Assembly: GCA_937960785.1 (NCBI GenBank)
Contig: CALGOZ010000129.1
Location: 1-5,922 of the forward strand
Source of the DNA: an uncultured Pseudogracilibacillus sp.
Lineage (GTDB): Bacteria; Bacillota; Bacilli; Bacillales; Amphibacillaceae
DNA length: 5,922 nt
Direction of reading: 5' to 3'
A program made the position numbers and the translations under genes. Each line of letters opens with the position of its first letter. Position 1 is the stretch's first letter. This document shows, in pieces, positions 1 to 5,880 of the stretch. Under the pieces are notes generated by a model. The model saw only the letters and a list, made by a program, of their open reading frames with translations. It was not told the origin of the DNA and did not search any database.

Positions 1-38
1 TGTAAACGAAATCTTATTTTTGCTTATTTCTGTTTACA
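1..38. repeat. Edge inverted repeat TGTAAAC/GTTTACA with a cre-like left arm
   Basis: TGTAAAC (1-7) and GTTTACA (32-38) are perfect 7-bp inverted arms 24 bp apart. The left arm continues as TGTAAACGAAATCT (1-14), which differs at one informative position from the catabolite-response consensus TGWAANCGNTNWCW used by CcpA in Bacillales. It lies beyond the terminator of the leftward gene, so if functional it would serve a gene to the left of the window. In AT-rich DNA this could be chance. Confidence 0.25.
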
Positions 39-85
39 GCAGCTCATTTTATCTCAAAATTTAGCTTAAAATCTTATAAACAAAT

Positions 86-122
86 TAAAAAACCTCCAAG
101 CAGTTTCTCCTTGCTTAGAGGT
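86..122 (-). terminator. Rho-independent terminator of the DHA1 transporter gene
   Basis: Read on the minus strand, ACCTCTAAGCA (122-112) pairs with TGCTTGGAGGT (102-92) over 11 bp with one G-U pair and a 9-nt loop, and is followed directly by TTTTTTAATTTG. It begins six bases after the stop codon of the DHA1 transporter. Read on the plus strand there is no T-tract after the hairpin, so it acts in one direction only. Confidence 0.9.
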
Positions 123-128
123 CTCTCG

Positions 129-1304
129 TTATGCCCTATGCATATCTCGTTCGCGGTGGGATAACTTCGCATATACCCGGAAAAGGATATAGGCGATAAA
201 GGATAATGCAATTCCAGAAATATACGGTAAGCCAATTGAAAAGGCGAACAACCATCCTCCAAGTGGCGGACCGATAATGCGCCCTAAAGAATCAAAAGAC
301 GATAATAGTCCGGTAACACTACCGTGGCCAACGCTCGAGCGTTTCGTTAGTAAGGCAGAAACCGCTGGACGAATGAAGCCATTTCCGATTCCAAAGATTG
401 TTAAGAAAATTGCAGCTGTAACAAAAGAGTCAATAAATAAAATAAGTCCAAAGCCTAAAGCAGACATTAAAATACCAAGTTGAATCACAAATGCTTCACC
501 AAACCGACGTGTTAACACACCGACAAGGCCACCTTGTACAAGTGCGCCGGCAAAGCCCATAATCATAAATAAATAACCAAGCTCAACAGTACCTAGGCCA
601 GCCGTTCGCGCAACAAAATAAGCAAATGTCGCTTCTAAGCCAGCTAATGACAAGGAGACAAATAGTTGTAAGAAATATAAAATACCAATTGGTTCCCGTA
701 ACTGCTTAAAGATTGAGATTCGTTCTGGTTTACTTTCACCCAACTGATCCGGGGAAAGTGATTCTTTCAATACGAATAAAACGAGTAAAAACGTCACAAA
801 AGAACTTAAACCAGCGATAAAAAAAGGTAAGCTTAAACTGTTTTTGGAAAAAATTCCACCGATAGCTGGTCCTAAAATAAAACCTAATCCTACAGCAGCA
901 CCGATAATCCCCATACCTTTTCCGCGATCTTCTTCGGATGTGATATCGGCGACATAAGCAGTTACCGTCGGCATGTTAGCCGAAGATAAAAAACCACCTA
1001 TAATTCGCGCTACAAATAACATCCATAAATTTGAAGCAATCGCCATTAAGAAAAAAGATATAGCAAGTCCAAAAATACCGGTTAAAATAATTGGTTTTCG
1101 ACCAACACGATCAGAAATTCTGCCCCACATCGGACCAAAAAGTAGTTGCATTAAAGAGTAAACGGCCATTAATAAGCCGAGTTCAAAGGCAGAAGCACCT
1201 AAATGCTCCGCATAGAACGGTAGGACTGGTATAATAATTCCAAAACCTACCATAACAAAAAACATAACTAAAAACAATATAGGTAACGCACGTTTTTGAC
1301 TCAA
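129..1304 (-). CDS. MFS transporter, DHA1 (12-TM) drug:H+ antiporter family
   Basis: This is a 391-residue membrane protein of the major facilitator superfamily, likely exporting drugs or other small hydrophobic molecules across the cytoplasmic membrane in exchange for protons. Its length and roughly 12 hydrophobic segments fit the DHA1 group (NorA, Bmr and TetA-like). Visible motifs are motif A in the loop after helix 2 (GRISDRVGRK, 61-70), the motif B arginine (R100 in FVARIIGG), and the antiporter motif C (GFILGPAIGG, 141-150), echoed in the second half by GRIIGPPLGG (341-350). A polar central loop lies at about 182-205. The start is TTG (1304-1302), giving a short polar N-terminus before helix 1; AAAAGGTG lies 10 bases upstream, a moderate site with longish spacing. 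It has its own promoter and a strong terminator. Substrate cannot be deduced from sequence, and I do not match it to a named gene. Confidence 0.93.
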   Translation of the reverse strand: MSQKRALPILFLVMFFVMVGFGIIIPVLPFYAEHLGASAFELGLLMAVYSLMQLLFGPMWGRISDRVGRKPIILTGIFGLAISFFLMAIASNLWMLFVARIIGGFLSSANMPTVTAYVADITSEEDRGKGMGIIGAAVGLGFILGPAIGGIFSKNSLSLPFFIAGLSSFVTFLLVLFVLKESLSPDQLGESKPERISIFKQLREPIGILYFLQLFVSLSLAGLEATFAYFVARTAGLGTVELGYLFMIMGFAGALVQGGLVGVLTRRFGEAFVIQLGILMSALGFGLILFIDSFVTAAIFLTIFGIGNGFIRPAVSALLTKRSSVGHGSVTGLLSSFDSLGRIIGPPLGGWLFAFSIGLPYISGIALSFIAYILFRVYAKLSHRERDMHRA

Positions 1305-1314
1305 TGTATATCGA

Positions 1315-1322
1315 CACCTTTT
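1315..1322 (-). promoter_or_regulatory. Ribosome binding site supporting the TTG start of the DHA1 gene
   Basis: On the minus strand AAAAGGTG (1322-1315) lies 10 bases before the TTG at 1304. No ATG or GTG occurs in frame between this site and the first membrane helix, so TTG is the best start despite the rather long spacing. Confidence 0.5.
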
Positions 1323-1352
1323 CGTAAACGTAGCTTACATACATTATGAAAA

Positions 1353-1381
1353 AATATAACGTATAAAACTTCGAATGTAAA
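1353..1381 (-). promoter_or_regulatory. Sigma-A promoter of the DHA1 transporter gene
   Basis: On the minus strand a -35 TTTACA (1381-1376) and a -10 TATATT (1358-1353) are separated by exactly 17 bases; each matches the consensus at 5 of 6 positions. Transcription would start near 1346, leaving a leader of about 42 bases before the TTG start. The leader contains an imperfect palindrome, GTAAGCTACGTTTAC on the minus strand (1338-1324), with arms GTAA/TTAC. Confidence 0.65.
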
Positions 1382-1422
1382 CTATATTGTGATAATTACT
1401 GTTACTATATGAACGATTCGTG

Positions 1423-1447
1423 AAAAAAATGTAACAACTTTCTTACA
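1423..1447 (-). terminator. Possible weak terminator after maf
   Basis: On the minus strand TGTAA (1447-1443, containing the maf stop codon) can pair with TTACA (1434-1430) around an 8-nt loop, followed by seven T residues (1429-1423). The stem is only 5 bp and AT-rich, so termination would be partial at best and readthrough into the DHA1 gene is plausible. Confidence 0.3.
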
Positions 1448-2045
1448 GTTCGTCTTGCTCTGTTGAAAAGATATATTTATTTGCATTGAAATCAAATTTC
1501 CTTAGTTTTCGTAAAAGGCTAGCGACCGGTAGTCCAACGACATTGTAGTAATCGCCATTGATTTTTTTAACAAAAGTTCCCGCCCTATCTTGAATACCGT
1601 AAGCTCCGGCCTTATCGTAAGGCTCCTCGGTTTTAATATAGGCTTTGATTTCTTCTTCTGTTAAATCCCAAAATTTAACTTTTGTCGTAACTGAGAAAAC
1701 TTCTTCTTTCTCAGTGGAACGAAGCGCAACAGCAGTAATGACTTCGTGGGTTGTTCCACTCAGAGTAGTAATCATCTGGTAGGCCTCTTCTTTATCTTTA
1801 GGCTTTTCAAAAATTGTACCTTGATAGGCTACGATCGTGTCAGCTGTTACGATTACTTCATCTTCCGATTGCAATGAAATATTATTTGCCTTTAGTTTTG
1901 CTAAAGTCTCTACCTTTTCTATCGGGTTAATAATCAAAACATTTTCTTCATCTACATTAGGTGTTCGAACAGTAAAAGGAATTCCCAGCCCTCGCAACAT
2001 CTCTTGTCTTCGAGGGGATGAAGAACCTAACACAATTCGTTTCAT
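1443..2045 (-). CDS. maf: Maf family nucleoside triphosphate pyrophosphatase
   Basis: This is a 200-residue cytoplasmic Maf/HAM1-type pyrophosphatase. Characterised members cleave non-canonical or pyrimidine nucleoside triphosphates (dTTP, UTP and modified forms) to the monophosphate and pyrophosphate; overexpression in B. subtilis blocks septum formation. Family signatures are in order: the SSSPRR nucleotide-binding loop (8-13), an acidic pair D32-E33, ADT with catalytic D69 (68-70), KP (81-82), LSG (95-97), DKAGAYGIQ (144-152) and NVVGLP (168-173). AYGIQ and FVKKINGDYY closely resemble B. subtilis Maf. Length is slightly above the usual ~190 because of a polar tail of about 15 residues after the conserved core. 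The ATG is preceded by AAAGGAG (2059-2053) at 7-base spacing, an excellent site. It starts 24 bp after the DHA2 exporter gene with no terminator between, so the two are probably co-transcribed. The usual radC/mreBCD neighbours are absent. Family assignment is firm; exact substrate is inferred. Confidence 0.96.
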   Translation of the reverse strand: MKRIVLGSSSPRRQEMLRGLGIPFTVRTPNVDEENVLIINPIEKVETLAKLKANNISLQSEDEVIVTADTIVAYQGTIFEKPKDKEEAYQMITTLSGTTHEVITAVALRSTEKEEVFSVTTKVKFWDLTEEEIKAYIKTEEPYDKAGAYGIQDRAGTFVKKINGDYYNVVGLPVASLLRKLRKFDFNANKYIFSTEQDEL

Positions 2046-2069
2046 ACTTCTACTCCTTTGTAAAAATGT

Positions 2070-3527
2070 TTAAATTTTTCCTTCATTTAATTTAGACTCA
2101 TTTGGATCTACCCGTCTAATGAAAAAGGCTAAGAAAAGAGCGACAGTTGCAATAAGTGTGGAGACGAAAAAGGCTAAATTCACTCCATCTAACATTGCGA
2201 TTTGTTCGAGTTGGGCTTCGCTAACCTTTGCTCCTTCTTCAAGTAAAGCGAGACGCGTCGATTCCATTCGTCCATTCATTATAGTGATCAAAACAGCCGA
2301 ACCAATTGCACCAGAAATTTGTTGTAAAGTATTGTTCATCGCTGTACCGTGTGGGTTCTGTGACATGGGAAGTTGGTTCAATCCGTTTGTCATTACTGGC
2401 ATCATTACAAGGGACATTCCGAGCATTCGAATTGTAAACAACATCATAATGTAATAGTATTCAGATGTTAAACTTAATTTACTTAACAAATAGGTTGTTG
2501 TTACAGTAATCGTTAAACCTATAATCGCTAGTACTCGGCCACCATATTTATCGAAAAGTCGCCCGGTAATCGGTGACATAAATGACATTAAAACAGCACC
2601 AGGTAACATAAGAATGCCAGCATGAAATGGCGAAATATCACGAACTACTTGCACGTAAATTGGAATTAATAACATACCAGAAAACATCGATGCAGAAACA
2701 ACGACTAAAATGACGGCAGAAAGAGCGTACATCGGAAATTTAAAAATCCTGAATTGTAACATCGGCTCTTCCATACGTAGCTGACGTAAAGTAAAAATAG
2801 TAAGAACGACAGCACCTACGATAATTGTACTATAGACAATCGGATCACCCCAGCCTTGCTCACCAGCTGAACTAAATCCGTACAATAAGGAAGAGAAGGC
2901 TACTGTTGATAAGGATAAAGAAAAAATATCTATCTTAATTCTTTTATTCGGTGTAATATTTTTCAATTTAAAAATAGCTAAAATTAAAATAATAATCGCT
3001 AGTGGTAAAATCATCTGAAATAACATACGCCAACTATAGGTCTGAACAATGTAACCAGATAAAGTTGGACCAATTGCAGGCGCTGCAAACATAATAAGTC
3101 CGAAAAAGCCCATCGCAGTACCACGGCGTTCAATAGGGAAGGCAGTTAACATCACATTCATTAATAGAGGCATCATTAGTGCTGAACCGGCTGCCTGGGT
3201 CATTCGCCCAGCAATTAAAAAACCAAAAGACGGAGAGAGGGCAGCTAATGCTGTACCTACCGTAAATAAGGACATCGCAGAGAAAAAGATTGTCCGGTTC
3301 GTAAAGCGTTGAATAAAAAACGCACTAGCCGGAACTAAAATACCACTAACGAGCATATATCCATTCGTTAACCATTGCACGATTGCCGGCGGTACAGAAA
3401 ACTCCGCCATAATCGATGGTAATGCAACATTTAATAATGTATTATTTAAAAAGGCAATAAAGGCCCCAACGAATAAAATCCCTATCATTGCATAGGGAGG
3501 GTTTTTATGTATTTCCTTTATATCCAT
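2070..3527 (-). CDS. MFS transporter, DHA2 (14-TM, EmrB/QacA) multidrug exporter, LmrB-like
   Basis: This is a 485-residue membrane protein whose length and hydrophobic profile fit the 14-helix DHA2 group of proton-driven multidrug exporters. The helix 1 motif LNNTLLNVALPSI (27-39) corresponds to LDxTxxNVALP, with Asn where most members have Asp; from memory B. subtilis LmrB (lincomycin efflux) also has Asn there. Other landmarks are QWLTNGYML (51-59), the motif B region AGRMTQAAGSALMMP (106-120), motif C AIGPTLSGYI (151-160), and a second-half A-like loop GRLFDKYGGR (322-331). The first-half A-like loop (QRFTNRT, 73-79) lacks the usual Gly and Asp, as in LmrB-type pumps. The ATG follows AAAGGGGT (3540-3533), a good site. 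It heads a probable operon with maf and is divergent from a TetR-family gene, implying drug-responsive repression. It could equally export an endogenous toxic metabolite; the substrate is unknown. Confidence 0.94.
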   Translation of the reverse strand: MDIKEIHKNPPYAMIGILFVGAFIAFLNNTLLNVALPSIMAEFSVPPAIVQWLTNGYMLVSGILVPASAFFIQRFTNRTIFFSAMSLFTVGTALAALSPSFGFLIAGRMTQAAGSALMMPLLMNVMLTAFPIERRGTAMGFFGLIMFAAPAIGPTLSGYIVQTYSWRMLFQMILPLAIIILILAIFKLKNITPNKRIKIDIFSLSLSTVAFSSLLYGFSSAGEQGWGDPIVYSTIIVGAVVLTIFTLRQLRMEEPMLQFRIFKFPMYALSAVILVVVSASMFSGMLLIPIYVQVVRDISPFHAGILMLPGAVLMSFMSPITGRLFDKYGGRVLAIIGLTITVTTTYLLSKLSLTSEYYYIMMLFTIRMLGMSLVMMPVMTNGLNQLPMSQNPHGTAMNNTLQQISGAIGSAVLITIMNGRMESTRLALLEEGAKVSEAQLEQIAMLDGVNLAFFVSTLIATVALFLAFFIRRVDPNESKLNEGKI

Positions 3528-3561
3528 AAAGTACCCCTTTCTAAACCATATCTCTTACTAG

Positions 3562-3591
3562 TTTATACTTATAGTCTAATTTTCGCAACAA
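3562..3591 (-). promoter_or_regulatory. Candidate promoter of the DHA2 exporter-maf operon
   Basis: On the minus strand TTGTTG (3591-3586) and TATAAA (3567-3562) are 18 bases apart. The -10 is good (5 of 6) but the -35 matches only 3 of 6. An overlapping alternative -10, TATAAG (3573-3568), lacks a sensible -35. The leader would be about 28 bases. A poor -35 is compatible with a pump that is normally kept low. Confidence 0.35.
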
Positions 3592-3596
3592 AATGA

Positions 3597-3611
3597 TTTA
3601 TTTTGAATAAA
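3597..3611. promoter_or_regulatory. Candidate TetR operator: 15-bp inverted repeat
   Basis: TTTATT-TTG-AATAAA is a perfect 6-bp inverted repeat around a 3-bp centre. It overlaps the -35 of the tetR promoter (3603-3608) and lies just upstream of the candidate -35 of the divergent pump gene, so one bound dimer could affect both. The arms are purely A/T, which lowers the significance. Confidence 0.35.
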
Positions 3612-3631
3612 CATTGATTTAATCATATACT
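3603..3631 (+). promoter_or_regulatory. Sigma-A promoter of the tetR gene
   Basis: A -35 TTGAAT (3603-3608, 4 of 6) and a -10 TATACT (3626-3631, 5 of 6) are separated by exactly 17 bases. Transcription would begin near 3638, giving a leader of about 39 bases. Both candidate palindromes fall inside or over this promoter, which suggests autoregulation. Confidence 0.55.
3615..3625. promoter_or_regulatory. Candidate operator half: TGATT-T-AATCA palindrome
   Basis: A perfect 5-bp palindrome with a 1-bp centre sits in the spacer of the tetR promoter. Its left part TGATTTA recurs at 3594-3600, exactly 21 bp (about two helical turns) upstream. ATGATT (3593-3598) and AATCAT (3621-3626) also form outer inverted arms. 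This layout could hold two dimers on one DNA face. Confidence 0.35.
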
Positions 3632-3664
3632 AATTAAAAGTACAATTGAACCCTTAGTATAAAA

Positions 3665-3671
3665 AAGGTGG
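3665..3671 (+). promoter_or_regulatory. Ribosome binding site fixing the ATG start of tetR
   Basis: AAGGTGG, one mismatch from AAGGAGG, lies 5 bases before the ATG at 3677. An in-frame GTG at 3668 lies inside this site and has no ribosome binding site of its own, so the ATG is preferred. Confidence 0.7.
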
Positions 3672-3676
3672 TTATA

Positions 3677-4540
3677 ATGGAAGATCGTAGACATGACGTA
3701 ATGGAAGTTGCGCAACGCTTATTTTTAGAAAAAGGCTTCTCACAAACATCTGTTCAAGATATTATTGAACAAGCAAACATTTCGAAGGGAACCTTTTATA
3801 ATTATTTTTCTTCAAAGAACGATTGTTTAATCGCAATTTTAAAGTATGCGCAAAAAGAAGCCTTTGCACGACGAGCCCAACTATATGAAAATGCTTCGCA
3901 GGATTCAAAAGCCCTTTTTGCCAATCAAATTGTTATTCGCATGCAAGTAAACAAAGAACAAAATTTGTTACCTTTATTAGGGTTTGTATTTCATTCTAAA
4001 GATCAAGAGTTACGTCAGTTTGCTAAAGCTTATCATCTACATGAGATCGCTTGGTTATCTCGACGTATTATTGACTTATATGGCGAGAATGTAAGACTTT
4101 ATGCGGTAGATTGTGCAGTTTTCATATTAGGTTTAACACAGCAGTATAATTTAGTTTGGTCCTTTTATGTTACAGAAGAAATAAATACAAAAGCCCTAAT
4201 TGAATTTGTATTAGAAAAAATTGATCCTTACATTGAGCACCTAGTAAGAAGTAAAAATAGCTTCGTCCATACAGAGTTGTACGAGCGCGTATTCCAAGTT
4301 TGGCAAACGTATGATGAACCAAAAGTGGAATTAACTACATTGCTACAACGTTTTTATGAAAGTTATAAAGATGACCCAAAAGTGGCTCAATTTGTCGAAT
4401 TTTTACAAGAAGAAAAAATGCGTAAAAAACCACGGACGTACATAATTAAGACTATATTAGGATCAATAGAAAAATGTTATAAAAACGATCCCCTATATCA
4501 ATCGATTAAAAAAGAAATTCAGCAACGATTTCTTATATAA
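3677..4540 (+). CDS. TetR/AcrR family transcriptional regulator with a long C-terminal region
   Basis: This is a 287-residue cytoplasmic DNA-binding regulator. Residues about 5-55 form a typical TetR N-terminal domain: VAQRLFLEKGF (11-21), then the helix-turn-helix TSVQDIIEQANISKGTFYNYFSSK (24-47) with the characteristic KGTFYNYF recognition helix. The rest appears all-helical and would bind ligand and dimerise. Most family members are about 190-210 residues; here about 90 additional residues (roughly 195-287) follow, rich in charged and aromatic residues, without a recognisable domain or membrane segment. From memory B. subtilis YerO, beside the swrC efflux gene, has a similar length, so this may be a known long subfamily. 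Start: ATG at 3677 preferred over an in-frame GTG at 3668, on ribosome binding site grounds. It is divergent from the DHA2 exporter gene, so its likely role is repression of that pump and of itself. The ligand is unknown. I see no terminator after it. Confidence 0.93.
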   Translation: MEDRRHDVMEVAQRLFLEKGFSQTSVQDIIEQANISKGTFYNYFSSKNDCLIAILKYAQKEAFARRAQLYENASQDSKALFANQIVIRMQVNKEQNLLPLLGFVFHSKDQELRQFAKAYHLHEIAWLSRRIIDLYGENVRLYAVDCAVFILGLTQQYNLVWSFYVTEEINTKALIEFVLEKIDPYIEHLVRSKNSFVHTELYERVFQVWQTYDEPKVELTTLLQRFYESYKDDPKVAQFVEFLQEEKMRKKPRTYIIKTILGSIEKCYKNDPLYQSIKKEIQQRFLI

Positions 4541-4602
4541 TTAGGCTATTTTTATTGCTTTGCAATTAACTATGAAAGATATGTAAACTTTCACCATTAC
4601 GT

Positions 4603-4632
4603 CAGACAACCGGTACACGCCTATGGTAAAAT
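4603..4632 (+). promoter_or_regulatory. Extended -10 promoter of the aminotransferase gene
   Basis: The -10 TAAAAT (4627-4632, 5 of 6) is preceded by TGG (4624-4626), a TGn extended -10 element, inside TATGGTAAAAT. A -35 CAGACA (4603-4608, 4 of 6) lies 18 bases upstream. Transcription would begin near 4639, a leader of about 48 bases. This gives the aminotransferase its own expression independent of tetR. Confidence 0.6.
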
Positions 4633-4673
4633 AAAGGAAATTATAAGTTTAACATAATTTTAAACGTACGCCT

Positions 4674-4678
4674 GGGAG
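4674..4678 (+). promoter_or_regulatory. Ribosome binding site favouring the TTG start of the aminotransferase
   Basis: GGGAG ends 8 bases before the in-frame TTG at 4687, which is normal spacing. The upstream GTG at 4678 shares its first G with this site and has no ribosome binding site upstream, so TTG is the better start. Confidence 0.6.
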
Positions 4679-4686
4679 TGAAGGAA

Positions 4687-5856
4687 TTGATCATTGAACA
4701 ATCGAAGCTTATGGATAAGTTTACACCAGCTGTCTTCGGTAAAATTAAACAAGCAATCGTCAAAAAAGAAGCGACAAAGGAAGCGGTAATCGACCTTAGT
4801 TTAGGAAGTCCAGATTTACCCCCGGATGAACGAGTAAGAAAAACGTTATCCATAGAAAGTGAAAAAGAATCGATGTATTATTACACTTTATCAGGTCTAG
4901 AGCGTTTTAACCGATCGGTAGCCGACTATTATAAACGCCGGTCAAAGGTTATCTTAGATCCGGAGACAGAAGTATTACAAACAATGGGTTCTCAAGAAGG
5001 ACTCGTACACCTACCTCTTGCCTTTTGTAATGAAGGAGATATTGTTTTAACGACAGATCCAGCCTATGTAGCTTATGATATAGGGATTATGTTAGCTCAA
5101 GCTGAACCTTATTATATGCCATTGGAAGAGGAGAACAACTTTTTACCGGATTTTACGAAGATACCGGAGTCAGTTTTAAACAAGGCAAAATTAATGATTT
5201 TAAATTTACCGGGAAATCCTGTACCAGCAAATCCGACAGTAGAATTTTTTGAAAAAGTTGTCGATATAGCGAAGAAATATAACATCCTTGTCTTACACGA
5301 TGCAGCTTATTCAGAATATTACTTTTCCGGTGAGGGCCCGATTAGCTTTTTACAAGTCGATGGTGCAAAAGAAGTAGGATTAGAAATTAACTCCTTATCG
5401 AAAAGCTTTAGTCTAGCCGGTGCACGTATTGCCTATATCGTCGGTAACAAAGAAGCTATTGCGATTATGAAGACTTTAAAATCTAATTTAGATTATGGAA
5501 CCTTTGCGCCGATTCAGGAAGCAGCGATTACAGCTTTGGAAAATGCTGAAGAAATTACTGACCGACTGCGGGAAATTTTTGCTAAAAGGCATCAAACGAT
5601 GACCAAGGGCTTGCAATCCCTCGGTTGGAAAGTAACTCCAAGTGAAAGTGGCATGTTTATCTGGGCAAAGTATCCTTATGAGCTCAATGATACGGACTTT
5701 GTTTTAGAAACAATTGCTCAAGTAGGAGTTGCGATGGTTCCAGGAAGTGCCTTTGGCAACCGAGGTAAAGGTTACGTTCGAATTGCTCTCGTTCAAGATG
5801 TCACTTTATTAGAAGAAGCTATCGATCGACTAAGTAAATTAACGATAAAGGTATAG
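4687..5856 (+). CDS. Class I/II PLP-dependent aminotransferase (DapL/MtnE-like)
   Basis: This is a fold-type I aminotransferase of 389 residues from the preferred TTG start (392 from the GTG at 4678, numbering used here). It transfers an amino group between an amino acid and a 2-oxo acid through pyridoxal phosphate in the cytoplasm. Visible active-site elements are Y130 in TDPAY (cofactor stacking), N180 in PGNP, D208 in HDAAY (pyridine nitrogen), Y211, the Schiff-base lysine K242 in NSLSKSF, R250 (phosphate) and R368 in GYVRIAL (substrate carboxylate). All are present, so it should be active. KSNLDYGTFAPIQEA (268-282) and FLPDFTKIP resemble the DapL and MtnE branches, but specificity cannot be assigned. 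The usual PNNPTGA motif reads PGNPVPA (178-184), and the usual GWR reads GAR (248-250). It has its own extended -10 promoter and terminator and appears monocistronic. Possible roles include methionine salvage, lysine or other amino acid transamination. Confidence 0.92.
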   Translation: MIIEQSKLMDKFTPAVFGKIKQAIVKKEATKEAVIDLSLGSPDLPPDERVRKTLSIESEKESMYYYTLSGLERFNRSVADYYKRRSKVILDPETEVLQTMGSQEGLVHLPLAFCNEGDIVLTTDPAYVAYDIGIMLAQAEPYYMPLEEENNFLPDFTKIPESVLNKAKLMILNLPGNPVPANPTVEFFEKVVDIAKKYNILVLHDAAYSEYYFSGEGPISFLQVDGAKEVGLEINSLSKSFSLAGARIAYIVGNKEAIAIMKTLKSNLDYGTFAPIQEAAITALENAEEITDRLREIFAKRHQTMTKGLQSLGWKVTPSESGMFIWAKYPYELNDTDFVLETIAQVGVAMVPGSAFGNRGKGYVRIALVQDVTLLEEAIDRLSKLTIKV

Positions 5857-5880
5857 ACGCTTAGATAAGCGTCATTTTTT
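5856..5880 (+). terminator. Rho-independent terminator of the aminotransferase gene
   Basis: GACGCTT (5856-5862) pairs perfectly with AAGCGTC (5867-5873) around an AGAT loop, followed by ATTTTTTCTT. The stem begins on the last base of the TAG stop codon. The minus-strand side lacks a T-tract, so it acts rightward only. Confidence 0.9.

Noticed and set aside
277..483. Open frame on the plus strand within the DHA1 gene
   Set aside because: It is the antisense shadow of a well-supported transporter, lysine- and proline-rich without family motifs and without a ribosome binding site.
1837..2073. Plus-strand open frame across the maf start and the gap
   Set aside because: It lies antisense to conserved Maf motifs, with serine/phenylalanine-rich shadow composition and no start signals.
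2119..2454. 111-residue plus-strand open frame within the DHA2 gene
   Set aside because: It is antisense to conserved transmembrane segments and resembles no family; a shadow frame.
3614..3646. Alternative tetR promoter TTGATT with TACAAT
   Set aside because: The spacing is 21 bases, too long for sigma-A; the TTGAAT-17-TATACT pair fits better.
4554..4566. ATTGC-TTT-GCAAT hairpin after tetR as a terminator
   Set aside because: The stem is only 5 bp, mostly A/T, and no T-tract follows on either strand.
4641..4853. Minus-strand open frame over the aminotransferase start
   Set aside because: It overlaps the conserved aminotransferase N-terminus and the leader, with no ribosome binding site or family features.
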